From positions 1 through 39,088 of the forward strand of contig SKOZ01000001.1 of assembly GCA_007119795.1 (NCBI GenBank): a stretch of DNA of 39,088 nucleotides, given 5' to 3'. A program made the position numbers and the translations under genes. Source of the DNA: Planctomycetales bacterium. Its GTDB lineage: Bacteria; Planctomycetota; Planctomycetia; Pirellulales; Thermoguttaceae. This document shows positions 17,401 through 24,212 of this stretch, in pieces (the first letter of the stretch is position 1; every line of letters begins with the position of its first letter). The notes beneath the pieces are model-generated. The model was not told the origin of the DNA. It saw only the letters and a list, made by a program, of their open reading frames with translations, and did no database searches.

Positions 17401-17849
17401 ATGGGGACGTCGTCGATCTCCACGGGCTTGACCACCCACCCCTCCACCCCGGGCGGGATTTGATCGACGTTGGAATGGATCTTGTTGTAGAGCTTGACCA
17501 GCGAGTCTTCGCGGTCCTGGCCGACGTAGAACCGTACGGTGACCACGGCTTCGCCGGCCCGGGTCATCGAGTAGACGTACTCCACGCCGTCGATCTGGTA
17601 GAGGAGCCTTTCCAGGCGGTTGGTGATCTTCTGCTCCACCTCGTCGGCCGAGAGGCCCGGGGCGGAGATCATCACGTCGGCGAGCGGCACGACGATCTGC
17701 GGCTCTTCCTCCCGGGGCGTTAGATAGAGCGCCGCCAGCCCCAGGGAGAGGGCGAGAAGGATCAGGAGCACGGAGACGTCGCCCCGCATGAACAGCCCGA
17801 CCATGCGGGTCATCGGCGAGAACTTCACTTCCTCCGTCGCGCGGCTCAT
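14430..17849 (-). CDS. RND efflux permease (AcrB/CzcA superfamily)
   Basis: A 1139-aa inner-membrane proton-driven exporter subunit. The first membrane helix (VSVLLILLALSLGLAALYLT) is followed by the porter domain with the usual EVEQKITNRLERLLYQIDGVEYVYSMT segment. A membrane block follows (GIAVLTVIALIGFILGW onward) with the acidic pair Asp440-Asp441 in GLLVDDPITDVENISR, matching the Asp407/408 proton relay of AcrB. The second half repeats the pattern and ends in a membrane block containing ALSGIVVRNSVVLIEFI. The length is normal to slightly long. The start at ATG 17849 has GGAGG 10 bases upstream. It lies 48 bases after its adaptor gene. No outer-membrane TolC-like gene is in the window. Substrate class (drug, metal or other) cannot be told. 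Confidence 0.93.
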   Translation of the reverse strand: MSRATEEVKFSPMTRMVGLFMRGDVSVLLILLALSLGLAALYLTPREEEPQIVVPLADVMISAPGLSADEVEQKITNRLERLLYQIDGVEYVYSMTRAGEAVVTVRFYVGQDREDSLVKLYNKIHSNVDQIPPGVEGWVVKPVEIDDVPILNLTLWSDEPARYNDYQLRRIAEQLQNELQAVRDTNRVWVIGGRPRRVRVDLDPARLAARETSALMVAEALKASNVHLRAGAFEQLDEAWIVDAGTWLQDADDVRDLVVALSGDRPVYLRDVATVRDGPAEPERYSWVGFGPAAENRFAPQDSPALAARSAGDGTLYPAVHIAVAKRRGSNAVWVARDVQQRMEELAATHLPAGVYYRVTRDYGETADEKVDELVGSLGIAVLTVIALIGFILGWRAALVIALVIPVCYSLALFVNLLAGYTINRVTLFALILALGLLVDDPITDVENISRYFAMRILPPRESVLRAVQEVRPALIMSTLAIIVSFLPLMFITGMMGPYMAPMALNVPLTVTISTLVAFFVSPWLAMVALRRLMDRPSGGESFDLTRRPIYRLSQTVLGTLLDRRPLAMAALGVVGMLFLAALAIPVFRLVPLKMLPYDNKNEFQIVLDMPEGTTLERTDAVTRRLAGYLAGVPEVVDYQLYVGTASPMDFNGMVRHYFLRQAPHQADIRVNLAPKHRRAQQSHGLVLRLRDDLTAIARDSGATLKVVEVPPGPPVVATITAEVYGPPEARYEELAAAAEQVRRRMEVEPGVVDVDISVEADQRRVVFVTDQPKAALSGVSKEEIARTLQIAVGGTAVTMLPQAGEVEPLMVELRLPRAQRSATDDLAEIYVRGAQGHLVQLGAIGRFVESDEAGLPLWEDKTIYHKNLRRVVYVFGEVAGRPPADAILDMELDRLSAGSAPPAADPRPLEERTWLAPGGGVPWAMPAGFDLRWAGEGEWKITLDVFRDLGIAFMAAQAGIFVLLMFQTGSRMLPLVMMLAIPLTMIGIMPGFWLLNVLVNRPVGGYPDPVFFTATAMIGMIALSGIVVRNSVVLIEFIGHGQAEGLPLREAIVRSVAVRTRPILLTAGTTLLGNWVITLDPIFSGLAWSIIFGIFASTLFTMLVIPLVYWLLYGKGGAGAAGTQPAAEARQGEPGSFA

Positions 17850-17897
17850 CGATCGTGGGCCTCCGGGTGTCGTGGGTGCGGCGTGCTCGCCGAGACG

Positions 17898-19013
17898 CTA
17901 GGAACGGGCCGATCGCATGAGGACCCGCTCGCCGGGGGCCAGCCCGCTGAGGACCTCGACGTGGTAGGCGTCGCCCATCCGCTCGTCGCCGCGGCGGCCG
18001 GTGGTGATGAAGCGGCGTTCGAAAGTGCCGTCCTCGCGGATCACGTCGACGAGTTCGAGCTGGCCGATCCGCTCGATGGTCCCGGTGTGCAGGCAGACGT
18101 ATTGCCGCTCGCCGGTGGGGATCCGCAGGCGGCCGAACATCCCTTCGAAAGTGTCGTCGGAGGGGGGGAGGGCAACCTTGACGAGGAAGGAACGGGTGGC
18201 CGCCTCCGCCTGGGGCACGATCTCGTCGACCACCCCGTGATAGGTCTGGTTGCGGGCGTCGATGAACACCTCCAGCTCGTCGCCGACGCGGACCTGGCCG
18301 ACGAGATTCTCCCCCACCGGCACCTCCAGCCGCAGCGTACCGGGGTCGTAGAGGACGAGCAGGGGACCGCCGGGGCGGGCCATGTCGCCCTCTTCGGCGA
18401 GGCGATCGACGATCATCCCGGACCGCGGGGCGGAGATCGTCGTGTAGGTGAGCATCACCTCGGCCTCGGCCAAGGCCTCTCGGGCATGCCTGTGGTTGGC
18501 GCGGGCCACGGCCACGTTCCGCGTGAGCTGGTCGAACTGCTCCTGGCTGATGGTCTGCCCCTCGATCAGCCGCTCGCCGCGGGCGAAGTCGGTCTCGGCC
18601 GACTTCAGGGACGCCTCGGCGGCCACCAGGTTGGCCTCGACCTGGCTCCGCTGCGTCTCCAGGGCGCGGCGGTCGAGCGTGACCAGTTCCTGCCCGGCCT
18701 CGACGAAGTCCCCGGCACGTACGTGGATCGCCTCGATGGCGGCCATCACCCGCGGGGAGATCTCCGTGCGGTGGGCGGCACGCAGGGTGCCGATCGCCTC
18801 CTCGACCATGGGCCGCGACACCTCGTGAACCACGTAGGCCGAGGCGATCTCCGAGGGGCTGGCCTTTCGCGCGGGAGGCGCGGCCTCGGTGGGGGCGATC
18901 TTCTCCGAGAAGAGGCCGGTCATGTAGGCCAGCACACCGAGCAGCGCCACGGCTCCAGCCGCGCCAGGCAGAATCCGTTTCCCGGTGATCGCCAGTGCCC
19001 GTTTCCAGTTCAT
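17898..19013 (-). CDS. RND periplasmic adaptor (membrane fusion protein)
   Basis: A 371-aa HlyD/AcrA-type adaptor that links an RND pump to the outer-membrane channel. The ATG at 19013 (MNWKRALAIT) follows AGGAGG at a spacing of 11; the longer frame upstream is Arg/Gly-rich and not used. Residues 17-34 form an N-terminal membrane anchor or uncleaved signal (no lipobox). Next come the first half of the lipoyl motif (ISPRVMAAIEAIHVRAGDFV), a helical hairpin (about 105-185), the second lipoyl half (TTISAPRSGMIVDRLAEEGD), a beta-barrel (LEVPVGENLVGQVRVGDELEV) and the membrane-proximal part ending in VEVLSGLAPGERVLMRS. It directly precedes its permease and forms an operon with it. Confidence 0.92.
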   Translation of the reverse strand: MNWKRALAITGKRILPGAAGAVALLGVLAYMTGLFSEKIAPTEAAPPARKASPSEIASAYVVHEVSRPMVEEAIGTLRAAHRTEISPRVMAAIEAIHVRAGDFVEAGQELVTLDRRALETQRSQVEANLVAAEASLKSAETDFARGERLIEGQTISQEQFDQLTRNVAVARANHRHAREALAEAEVMLTYTTISAPRSGMIVDRLAEEGDMARPGGPLLVLYDPGTLRLEVPVGENLVGQVRVGDELEVFIDARNQTYHGVVDEIVPQAEAATRSFLVKVALPPSDDTFEGMFGRLRIPTGERQYVCLHTGTIERIGQLELVDVIREDGTFERRFITTGRRGDERMGDAYHVEVLSGLAPGERVLMRSARS

Positions 19014-19030
19014 AATTCCGTGTTCCTCCT

Positions 19031-19435
19031 CTAGCCGCGCTCCACGGCACAGTCGCCCTGCCGCACGCAGGGCGGCAGCAGTCTCATCCCCGCACGTCGC
19101 ATGGCGCGGCGGGCTGCCGCCGCCGCACCCGCCGCGGTCCTCGGCGCCGCACCCTCCCGGTCTCCAGGCCGCGCGCCGTCCAACAGCCAACTCGAAACTA
19201 TGATGCGCAGGGGGGTTGGCGGGTTACACGCCCGGCGCGGGCGAGGTGCCGGCGACCGGGGAGCCCCTCCAGGCCGCCGTGTGGCCTCGGCTTCACGCCG
19301 CTCCCGTCCGGTCGGGTCGATCGTGTAGCTCAGCAGCCGCCACTCCCCTTCGGGCAGAAGCACCGGTCGGTCAGAAAGAAACGCCGCGGCCAGTCCCTGC
19401 ACCATTGCCCAAGTGAGGAACCTGCGAGCCGACAT
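19031..19435 (-). CDS. Doubtful small ORF between lipoprotein and adaptor
   Basis: A 134-aa frame starts 2 bases after the stop of the PQQ lipoprotein and ends 17 bases before the adaptor start, so its placement fits an operon gene. The first 45 residues look protein-like (RRFLTWAMVQGLAAAFLSDR, then EGEWRLLSYTIDPTG), possibly an exported start. The rest is Arg/Pro/Ala-rich and resembles translated non-coding GC-rich DNA. It may be a decayed gene or chance. No clear Shine-Dalgarno is seen beyond the GGGG just before the ATG. Confidence 0.3.
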   Translation of the reverse strand: MSARRFLTWAMVQGLAAAFLSDRPVLLPEGEWRLLSYTIDPTGRERREAEATRRPGGAPRSPAPRPRRACNPPTPLRIIVSSWLLDGARPGDREGAAPRTAAGAAAAARRAMRRAGMRLLPPCVRQGDCAVERG

Positions 19436-19437
19436 CC

Positions 19438-20679
19438 CTACGGGGCGCCGAAGCAGAAGACGTCCCCTCGGCTGGTGGTGACGACCAGCCGCCCCTCGGC
19501 CACTGCGGGCGAGCCCACGATGCCGCCGCCGGCCTCGAACTCCCAGAGTGCCTCACCGTCGGCCAGGGCGAGAGCGTAGAACCGCCCGTCGGCCGAGCCG
19601 ACGAAGACGCGCTCGCCCACCACGACCGGCGAGGCATCGACGTTCCGCCGAGTCGCGAAGGTCCAGAGCGGCGCGCCGTCCTCGGGATGGAGGGCGTGGA
19701 CGAGACGGTCGCGGGAACCGACGATCACCGCCCCGTCGGTCACCGCCGCCGAACTGCGGTAGGAGGCGGCGCCCGCCGGCGATTCATAACGCCACACGGC
19801 TTCCGCGGCCTGCCAGTCGATGCCGAAGAAGGTCCCTGCCTCCGTCCCCACGAAGAGCCGTTCCCCGCGCACGGCCGCCGTGGAGCCGGTCGGCCCTTCG
19901 AGGTCGACCTCGGCGATCCGCTCGCCCCTCTCGACGTCGACCACGTGCAGCCGCCCATCGCATCCGGCCAGGAAGACGTTCGCTTCGGCGACGGAGGGGA
20001 AGCAGCGGATCTGGTCGTCGCTTTCGTAGCTCCAGTGGAGCTCGCCGGAGAGAGCGTCGAGGCAGTAGAGGCGGCCGTCCTGGGAGCCGACGAGGACGCG
20101 GTCCCCGTGGAAGTTAGCCCCGGAGTCGATTTCGCCGGCCGTCTCGAAGTCCCACAGCAGCTCGCCGTCGGCGGCGGCCAGGCAGTGGAAGCGGCCGTCG
20201 ACGTCTCCCACGTACACCCTGCTGCCGCGGACCGCCGCCGGGGCGGTGAAGCCCAGGTCGGATTCGAACGACCAGCGCCTCTCGCCGGTGGTCAGGTCCA
20301 CGGCGTAGAAATGGCCGTCGAGCGACCCGACGTACACGGTCCCGCCGGCAATGACCGGGCCGGCCTCGAATCCGGCACCCTGGTCGCTGAACGTCCAGAG
20401 CACTTCGAGTCGATCGGGGAGGGTGTCGGCCGCCACGCCACGGGCCTGTGCGTCGCCGCGGAAGAGGGGCCACGCCGCCCGCTCCGTCTCGGGGGCCGCC
20501 GCCTCGCGCGGCCGAGACTGAGCCGCCTCGGCGTCGCCGTCCGCGGCAGGCGGGGCGGCAGCATCCCGGGGAGTCTCAGGCGCCGGCCCGCAGCCCGCCA
20601 CTACCCCGAACCCAGCCAGAAATACCGCGAAAAGGCCAGGGCCGTCGCTTCGCCATCGATTCCTCCCGGAGACTCGCAA
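19438..20679 (-). CDS. PQQ-like beta-propeller lipoprotein (BamB-like)
   Basis: A 413-aa envelope lipoprotein. The TTG at 20679 is taken as start because AAGGAGG lies 6 bases upstream and the signal sequence needs the whole frame. A signal peptide with lipobox VVAGC makes Cys30 the lipidated residue. An Ala/Pro-rich linker reaches about residue 70, and a propeller follows with at least seven PQQ-type repeats: VYVGSLDGHFYAVDLTTGER, VYVGDVDGRFHCLAAADGE, VLVGSQDGRLYCLDALSGE, LFVGTEAGTFFGID and VFVGSADGRFYALALADGE. This is the BamB fold; a role in beta-barrel assembly is possible, but similar lipoproteins also act as scaffolds. It lies 18 bases after the coiled-coil gene and upstream of the RND genes. 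Confidence 0.88.
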   Translation of the reverse strand: MRVSGRNRWRSDGPGLFAVFLAGFGVVAGCGPAPETPRDAAAPPAADGDAEAAQSRPREAAAPETERAAWPLFRGDAQARGVAADTLPDRLEVLWTFSDQGAGFEAGPVIAGGTVYVGSLDGHFYAVDLTTGERRWSFESDLGFTAPAAVRGSRVYVGDVDGRFHCLAAADGELLWDFETAGEIDSGANFHGDRVLVGSQDGRLYCLDALSGELHWSYESDDQIRCFPSVAEANVFLAGCDGRLHVVDVERGERIAEVDLEGPTGSTAAVRGERLFVGTEAGTFFGIDWQAAEAVWRYESPAGAASYRSSAAVTDGAVIVGSRDRLVHALHPEDGAPLWTFATRRNVDASPVVVGERVFVGSADGRFYALALADGEALWEFEAGGGIVGSPAVAEGRLVVTTSRGDVFCFGAP

Positions 20680-20697
20680 CAGCCCCCTCCTTCCCGG

Positions 20698-21177
20698 CTA
20701 CGGCGTGTTGGGAGCGTTGGGGGCGCAGGGATTGGCGCTGAGCTGGGTGAGAACCTGGAGAACGCCGTTAAGGTGGGCAAGCCGAGGGCCGAAGCGGTCG
20801 ACGAACTCGTTGAGCATGAAATCGCCGGCAATGAGCGTCTCGGCGTTCTCGGTGACCTCCTCGGTCAGGCTGGCGAGGAACTCCGTCTGCACGCGGCTGA
20901 GCGACTCCGCCGCGCGGCGGCACATGCGGGCCAGCTCGGGATTGGCCTGGCGCCACTGGCCCAGCTCAGCGGCTCGCTGACGCTGCGCGGCACCGAGTTG
21001 TTGCACCAGCTCTTCGAGCAGCTCGTTCTGGCGGTCTTGGGCGGCGAGCATCTCGCGAAGCAGGCGGGTCTGCTCGACGGCTTCAGAGCCCCCGGGAGAC
21101 GGAGAGGGGCCCTGATTATCGTGGGAGACATCGAATTGGCTATACATGGGAGAATAGCAGCTTTCGTCGTGTGCCAT
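20698..21177 (-). CDS. Coiled-coil protein, 159 aa, function unknown
   Basis: A small, probably cytoplasmic protein with no signal or membrane segment. The start is ATG 21177 (MAHDESCYSPMYSQF) with AGGGAAGGGG upstream; the frame is open further but reads as Arg/Pro-rich noise. Residues 30-75 are a strong predicted coiled coil (TRLLREMLAAQDRQNELLEE, then LVQQLGAAQRQRAAELGQW). A second helical part follows to the end, with LNEFVDRFGPRLAHLNGVLQ. I have the impression of similar short proteins in planctomycetes but know no function. It is the first gene of the minus-strand run that includes the PQQ lipoprotein and RND pump. Confidence 0.75.
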   Translation of the reverse strand: MAHDESCYSPMYSQFDVSHDNQGPSPSPGGSEAVEQTRLLREMLAAQDRQNELLEELVQQLGAAQRQRAAELGQWRQANPELARMCRRAAESLSRVQTEFLASLTEEVTENAETLIAGDFMLNEFVDRFGPRLAHLNGVLQVLTQLSANPCAPNAPNTP

Positions 21178-21201
21178 AGAACCCCTTCCCTTCGGAATCC
21201 C

Positions 21202-21207
21202 AGTATA
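21202..21207 (-). promoter_or_regulatory. Possible -10 element of coiled-coil/lipoprotein operon
   Basis: On the minus strand this reads TATACT, one base from the consensus, and would give a transcript start about 18 bases before the ATG at 21177. No good -35 is seen at the usual distance, so the call is tentative. Confidence 0.35.
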
Positions 21208-21476
21208 ACTCGCAGCGCCCGCCCAAGTCGAGCCTCCGGGGCGCCTTCTTGGTCCGCGCAACCCCACAGGCGATCGATCCTGCCGAAACAGTCCGCACAA
21301 CTGGCGCACTCGAATCCTCCACTTCATTGGCACGCCGGGGAGGAGAGAGAAGCGATCCGGCCTGCGCGGCGGGCCGCCGCCGGACTGCGGGAGCCGCGGG
21401 GGGGCGAGCGAGATTCGAACGGCCGTTGGGGGAAGGGCCTCGCGGTCGCAGATGCGCAGCCTTGCGTGCGCGTTGC

Positions 21477-21504
21477 TCGGCGGAGCGGGAAGCCGCTCCG
21501 CCGA
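21477..21504. repeat. Perfect 12-bp hairpin after spoVG
   Basis: TCGGCGGAGCGG (21477-21488), loop GAAG, and its exact reverse complement (21493-21504). It lies 44 bases beyond the spoVG stop and may end or protect that transcript, although no T-run follows. It could also be one copy of a dispersed palindromic repeat. Confidence 0.65.
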
Positions 21505-21547
21505 TACTCGGTGACCCGTACGCTGCCGCCGACCGGCCGGCAGATGG

Positions 21548-22144
21548 CTATTCGAAGACACCGGCTCCGAAATCGGTCTTCTTCGGCCCGCCGTGGTGTC
21601 CCGGCCGGTCGGCAGTCTTGTGGGGTCCGGGAGGTTGTCCGTGTGGGGAATTCGCCGCTTCCGGAGGCGAGGGAGCGGACGACGTGTCGCGGGCGGGCAC
21701 GCGGTGGGGCGGTCCGACGGCGCCCTCGTCGACGTCGATATCGTCGTAGCGGGAGACGTAGCCCGGCATCTTGGCCTTCGTCTTCTCGTCTTCGAACGCG
21801 GCGATCACCTTCTCCTGGATCATCTCCCGGCAGGAGGAGTTGATCGGGTGCGCGATGTCCGCGTAGAGCTTCGTGCGGCCGTCTTCATCCCGGACCGAGG
21901 GCGGCTCGCGAAGCCGCTTGCCGCACTGGTTGCAGTAGGACGCCCGCAGGTGGTTCTTAGACCCGCAGAAGGGGCAGTGGGCCGTGAGCTTGCGGCTGGG
22001 CATGGCGACGAACGGCCCGCTGGCCCCCTCGATGATCTTCAGGTCGCGAATCACGAAGGCATCGTCGAAGGTGATCGAGCAGAAAGCCTTGAGGCGCTCG
22101 CCGGGCTCGTCCATAAGCTTGATGCGAACTTCGGTGACATCCAC
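21548..22144 (-). CDS. spoVG: SpoVG family regulator with inserted zinc ribbon
   Basis: SpoVG is a small nucleic-acid-binding regulator, usually about 90-100 aa. This one is 198 aa. The GTG at 22144 is chosen because AAGGAG ends 7 bases upstream and the N-terminus ([20 protein letters not shown]) matches the family exactly; the open frame beyond it is noise. The core continues with [15 protein letters not shown] and FVAMPSRK. Between this and the conserved [15 protein letters not shown] (96-110) sits a four-cysteine zinc ribbon, Cys57, Cys60, Cys71 and Cys74 (CPFC...CNQC). A disordered Pro/His/Gly-rich tail of about 70 residues follows. I believe this ribbon form is typical of planctomycetes. 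It is probably cotranscribed with ispE (32 bases apart). Confidence 0.92.
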   Translation of the reverse strand: MDVTEVRIKLMDEPGERLKAFCSITFDDAFVIRDLKIIEGASGPFVAMPSRKLTAHCPFCGSKNHLRASYCNQCGKRLREPPSVRDEDGRTKLYADIAHPINSSCREMIQEKVIAAFEDEKTKAKMPGYVSRYDDIDVDEGAVGPPHRVPARDTSSAPSPPEAANSPHGQPPGPHKTADRPGHHGGPKKTDFGAGVFE

Positions 22145-22176
22145 GGCTGTTCTCCTTAAAGTCTGCGAGCCATCGA

Positions 22177-23079
22177 TCACGGCCCCGTATGGACGGCCAT
22201 CGCCCTTCCCACGCCTCCTCGCTGCAACCGTTTGGCGACGCGCCGCGCATGGCGCCAATGCGCGCACAGCCCGAAACAACACGTACCGCTGCCGGTCATC
22301 GTCCGCCCCCAGCAGTCTTCCGCCTCGAGGGCGCGGAACGTCCGTTCGATCCAGGGAGAAAGGCGAGCCGCAGCCGGCAGCAGGCGGTTGAAGAGCAGCC
22401 GCCCGGCACGGCGGCGATCGCCCCGCCGCAGGGCGTCGACGAGGGGGCCGACCCCTCCGGCCGGGCCAGCCGCGCCGCCGGCGGCGGCATACACGGCTGC
22501 CGTCGAAAGTCCATGAGGCGGACGGACGAGCACGCCGTCCAGCCGCCCGATGGGCGGGAGCGGCTCGATCACCTCGCCCCGACCACGGCAGACGGCCGCA
22601 CCGGGCCGAAGGAAGAAGGGTACGTCGCTGCCGAGCTCCGCCGCCAGTGGGGACAGTTCCGCCTCGCAGAGCCCCAGCCCCCACGCGGAGTTCGCCGCCC
22701 GCAGCGCCGCGGCGGCATCGCTCGATCCACCGCCCAAGCCGGACCCCCACGGGACTCGCTTCAGAAGGCGCATCCGGGCTCCGCGCCCGACTGCAAAACG
22801 GCGGCGGAGCAATTCGACTGCCCGCACCACCAAGTTCTCCGCGCCCGCAGGCAGTCCGCCGACGGAATCGTCGGCCGCCTTCGACGCCCCCCAATCCAGC
22901 GACAGCAAGACCTGCTCCTCCGGGGAGTCCCGAAAGGTGAGCACATCGCAGAGGCTGACCGGCACCATGAGTGTCTCGACGTCATGGTAGCCGTCATTCC
23001 GCCGACCCAGCACCTCGAGGTAGAGGTTCAGCTTAGCCGGCGCACGAACGACAATCTCCACCGACCGGTCCACAGCCAT
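22177..23079 (-). CDS. ispE: 4-diphosphocytidyl-2-C-methylerythritol kinase IspE
   Basis: IspE phosphorylates CDP-methylerythritol at the 2-hydroxyl with ATP, the fourth step of the non-mevalonate isoprenoid pathway, in the cytoplasm. It is a GHMP kinase. The N-terminal motif [20 protein letters not shown] carries the conserved lysine, the ATP loop [13 protein letters not shown] lies at about 112-124, and GSDVPFFL supplies the catalytic aspartate. The C-terminal [10 protein letters not shown] is the third GHMP motif. About 300 aa, normal length. Two ATGs are possible: 23079 has AAGGA at 9 bases and is preferred to 23085, where the gap would be only 3. It heads an operon with spoVG, an arrangement also known from Gram-positive bacteria, and has its own promoter. 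Confidence 0.94.
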   Translation of the reverse strand: MAVDRSVEIVVRAPAKLNLYLEVLGRRNDGYHDVETLMVPVSLCDVLTFRDSPEEQVLLSLDWGASKAADDSVGGLPAGAENLVVRAVELLRRRFAVGRGARMRLLKRVPWGSGLGGGSSDAAAALRAANSAWGLGLCEAELSPLAAELGSDVPFFLRPGAAVCRGRGEVIEPLPPIGRLDGVLVRPPHGLSTAAVYAAAGGAAGPAGGVGPLVDALRRGDRRRAGRLLFNRLLPAAARLSPWIERTFRALEAEDCWGRTMTGSGTCCFGLCAHWRHARRVAKRLQRGGVGRAMAVHTGP

Positions 23080-23180
23080 CGGCATCCGTCCTTGATCACC
23101 GGTCAGGCCCTGTTAGAAAAAAAGTTGCGATCCCCTGGGGCGTGCTGCGCGCAAACCTTACCCCAGAGAAATTCACGGGG

Positions 23181-23209
23181 ATTCTATCGCTCACCGCGGG
23201 GGCCGTCAA
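23181..23209 (-). promoter_or_regulatory. Sigma70-type promoter of ispE-spoVG
   Basis: On the minus strand, TTGACG (23209-23204) is followed by a 17-base spacer and TAGAAT (23186-23181), each one base from consensus. Transcription would begin near 23174, leaving a leader of about 95 bases. That leader contains the pair CTGGGG (23166-23161) and CCCCAG (23140-23135), and a run of seven T (23123-23117). Confidence 0.6.
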
Positions 23210-23411
23210 CACGAATCCATCGCAATTCAAAAAACAGCAAGCACCTACGTTCCGTCGCCCGCCTTCGGCATATGCCCGAGGCCCCACCCTCCTTGCTGGC
23301 GATAACGCCCACCTGAAGGTATCCTGCCAATAGGGAGTGGACTACGAACTTCCTGGTAAGTGGACCGCCCCCCCCGGCCTGATTGCGGTTCCGCGCGCCG
23401 GCAAACCCCCA

Positions 23412-23417
23412 TATAAT
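23412..23417 (+). promoter_or_regulatory. Consensus -10 before the DedA-like gene and hemE
   Basis: A perfect TATAAT lies 82 bases before the ATG at 23500. At a 17-base spacing the -35 position reads TTCCGC, a poor match, so an activator or another -35 might be involved. Confidence 0.4.
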
Positions 23418-23499
23418 GGCACCTGTGCCTCCCAGGCGTTCGGCGTTCGCGCTCTCCAATTCTCCATAACAACCTTCTACATCTTCTGCCGAGAATTCG

Positions 23500-24204
23500 A
23501 TGGCCCAAGACAGCTCCACGGATATTCCGAACGTAGCCGAACCTACCGGCCGCTGGTGGCGGATCTGCTTGGGTGTGGTCTTGGCGCCGCTGACGGTCTA
23601 CCGCACGGGCAACCGCCTCGTGATGCGGCTCTACCGCTGGGTTCTTAGTTGGGCCGACTCGCGGTTCGGCACCCCGGCGCTCTTCAGCCTCTCCTTTGCC
23701 GAGAGCTCCTTCTTTCCCATCCCCCCAGACGTCCTGCAGATCGCCCTCTCTATTGCCAAACCGGCCCGCTCGTTCTTTTATGCCACGGTCAGCGGCGTCG
23801 GCTCGGTGCTTGGGGGGGTCGCGGGGTGGTACGTCGGTTACGCGCTTTGGGGGTTGTTGGGCGACTTCTTCTACGCCTACGTCCCCGGCGTCACCCCGGA
23901 AAATTTTGCCCTCGTCCAGGGCCACTACAACGACAACGCCATGCTCGCCATCCTGGCCTCAGCGTTCACTCCCATCCCCTTCAAGGTGTTCACCATCGCG
24001 GCGGGCGTGTTCGATGTCCGCATCTGGGTGCTGGTGGTGGCCTCCACGGTGGGGCGTTTCGGCCGTTTCTACCTCGTGGCCGGCTGCATCTACCTCTTCG
24101 GGCCCAGCATCAAGGCGCTTCTCGAGCGATATTTCGATTGGGCCGCCCTCCTCTTGTTCGCACTTCTTATTGGGGGCTTCGTGGCTATCAAGTACTTGTT
24201 CTGA
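23500..24204 (+). CDS. DedA/YqaA-type (VTT domain) membrane protein
   Basis: A 234-aa inner-membrane protein of the SNARE-associated/VTT superfamily. Its closest look is the YqaA branch. Family members are thought to act in lipid scrambling or membrane homeostasis. Residues about 50-70 hold the re-entrant signature (FSLSFAESSFFPIPPDVLQI), followed by Ser/Gly-rich helices (TVSGVGSVLGGVAGWYVGYA) and the second re-entrant region (AFTPIPFKVFTIAAGVFDV). GRFGRFYLVAGCIYLFGP and a last helix close the protein. The length is right and no parts are missing. hemE begins 8 bases after its stop, so the two are almost surely cotranscribed; a functional link is not evident. Confidence 0.87.
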   Translation: MAQDSSTDIPNVAEPTGRWWRICLGVVLAPLTVYRTGNRLVMRLYRWVLSWADSRFGTPALFSLSFAESSFFPIPPDVLQIALSIAKPARSFFYATVSGVGSVLGGVAGWYVGYALWGLLGDFFYAYVPGVTPENFALVQGHYNDNAMLAILASAFTPIPFKVFTIAAGVFDVRIWVLVVASTVGRFGRFYLVAGCIYLFGPSIKALLERYFDWAALLLFALLIGGFVAIKYLF

Positions 24205-24212
24205 GCCGAACG

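Larger units (their letters stand above)
21178..21547. other. Intergenic region, 370 bp
   Basis: The region lies between the end of spoVG and the start of the coiled-coil gene. It holds a perfect 12-bp hairpin near 21490 and a possible promoter near 21202. An internal GATTCGAAC (21412-21420) resembles a tRNA T-loop on the minus strand but does not sit in a tRNA. I see no gene. Confidence 0.55.
23086..23499. other. Divergent promoter region, 414 bp
   Basis: The region separates ispE (minus) from the DedA-like gene (plus). It holds the ispE promoter and a possible promoter for the plus genes. No credible gene is seen; its short open frames are not protein-like. Confidence 0.6.

Noticed and set aside
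21400..21425. tRNA-like T-loop GTTCGAATC on the minus strand
   Set aside because: The flanking bases do not form a T-stem and no acceptor or anticodon arms can be built.
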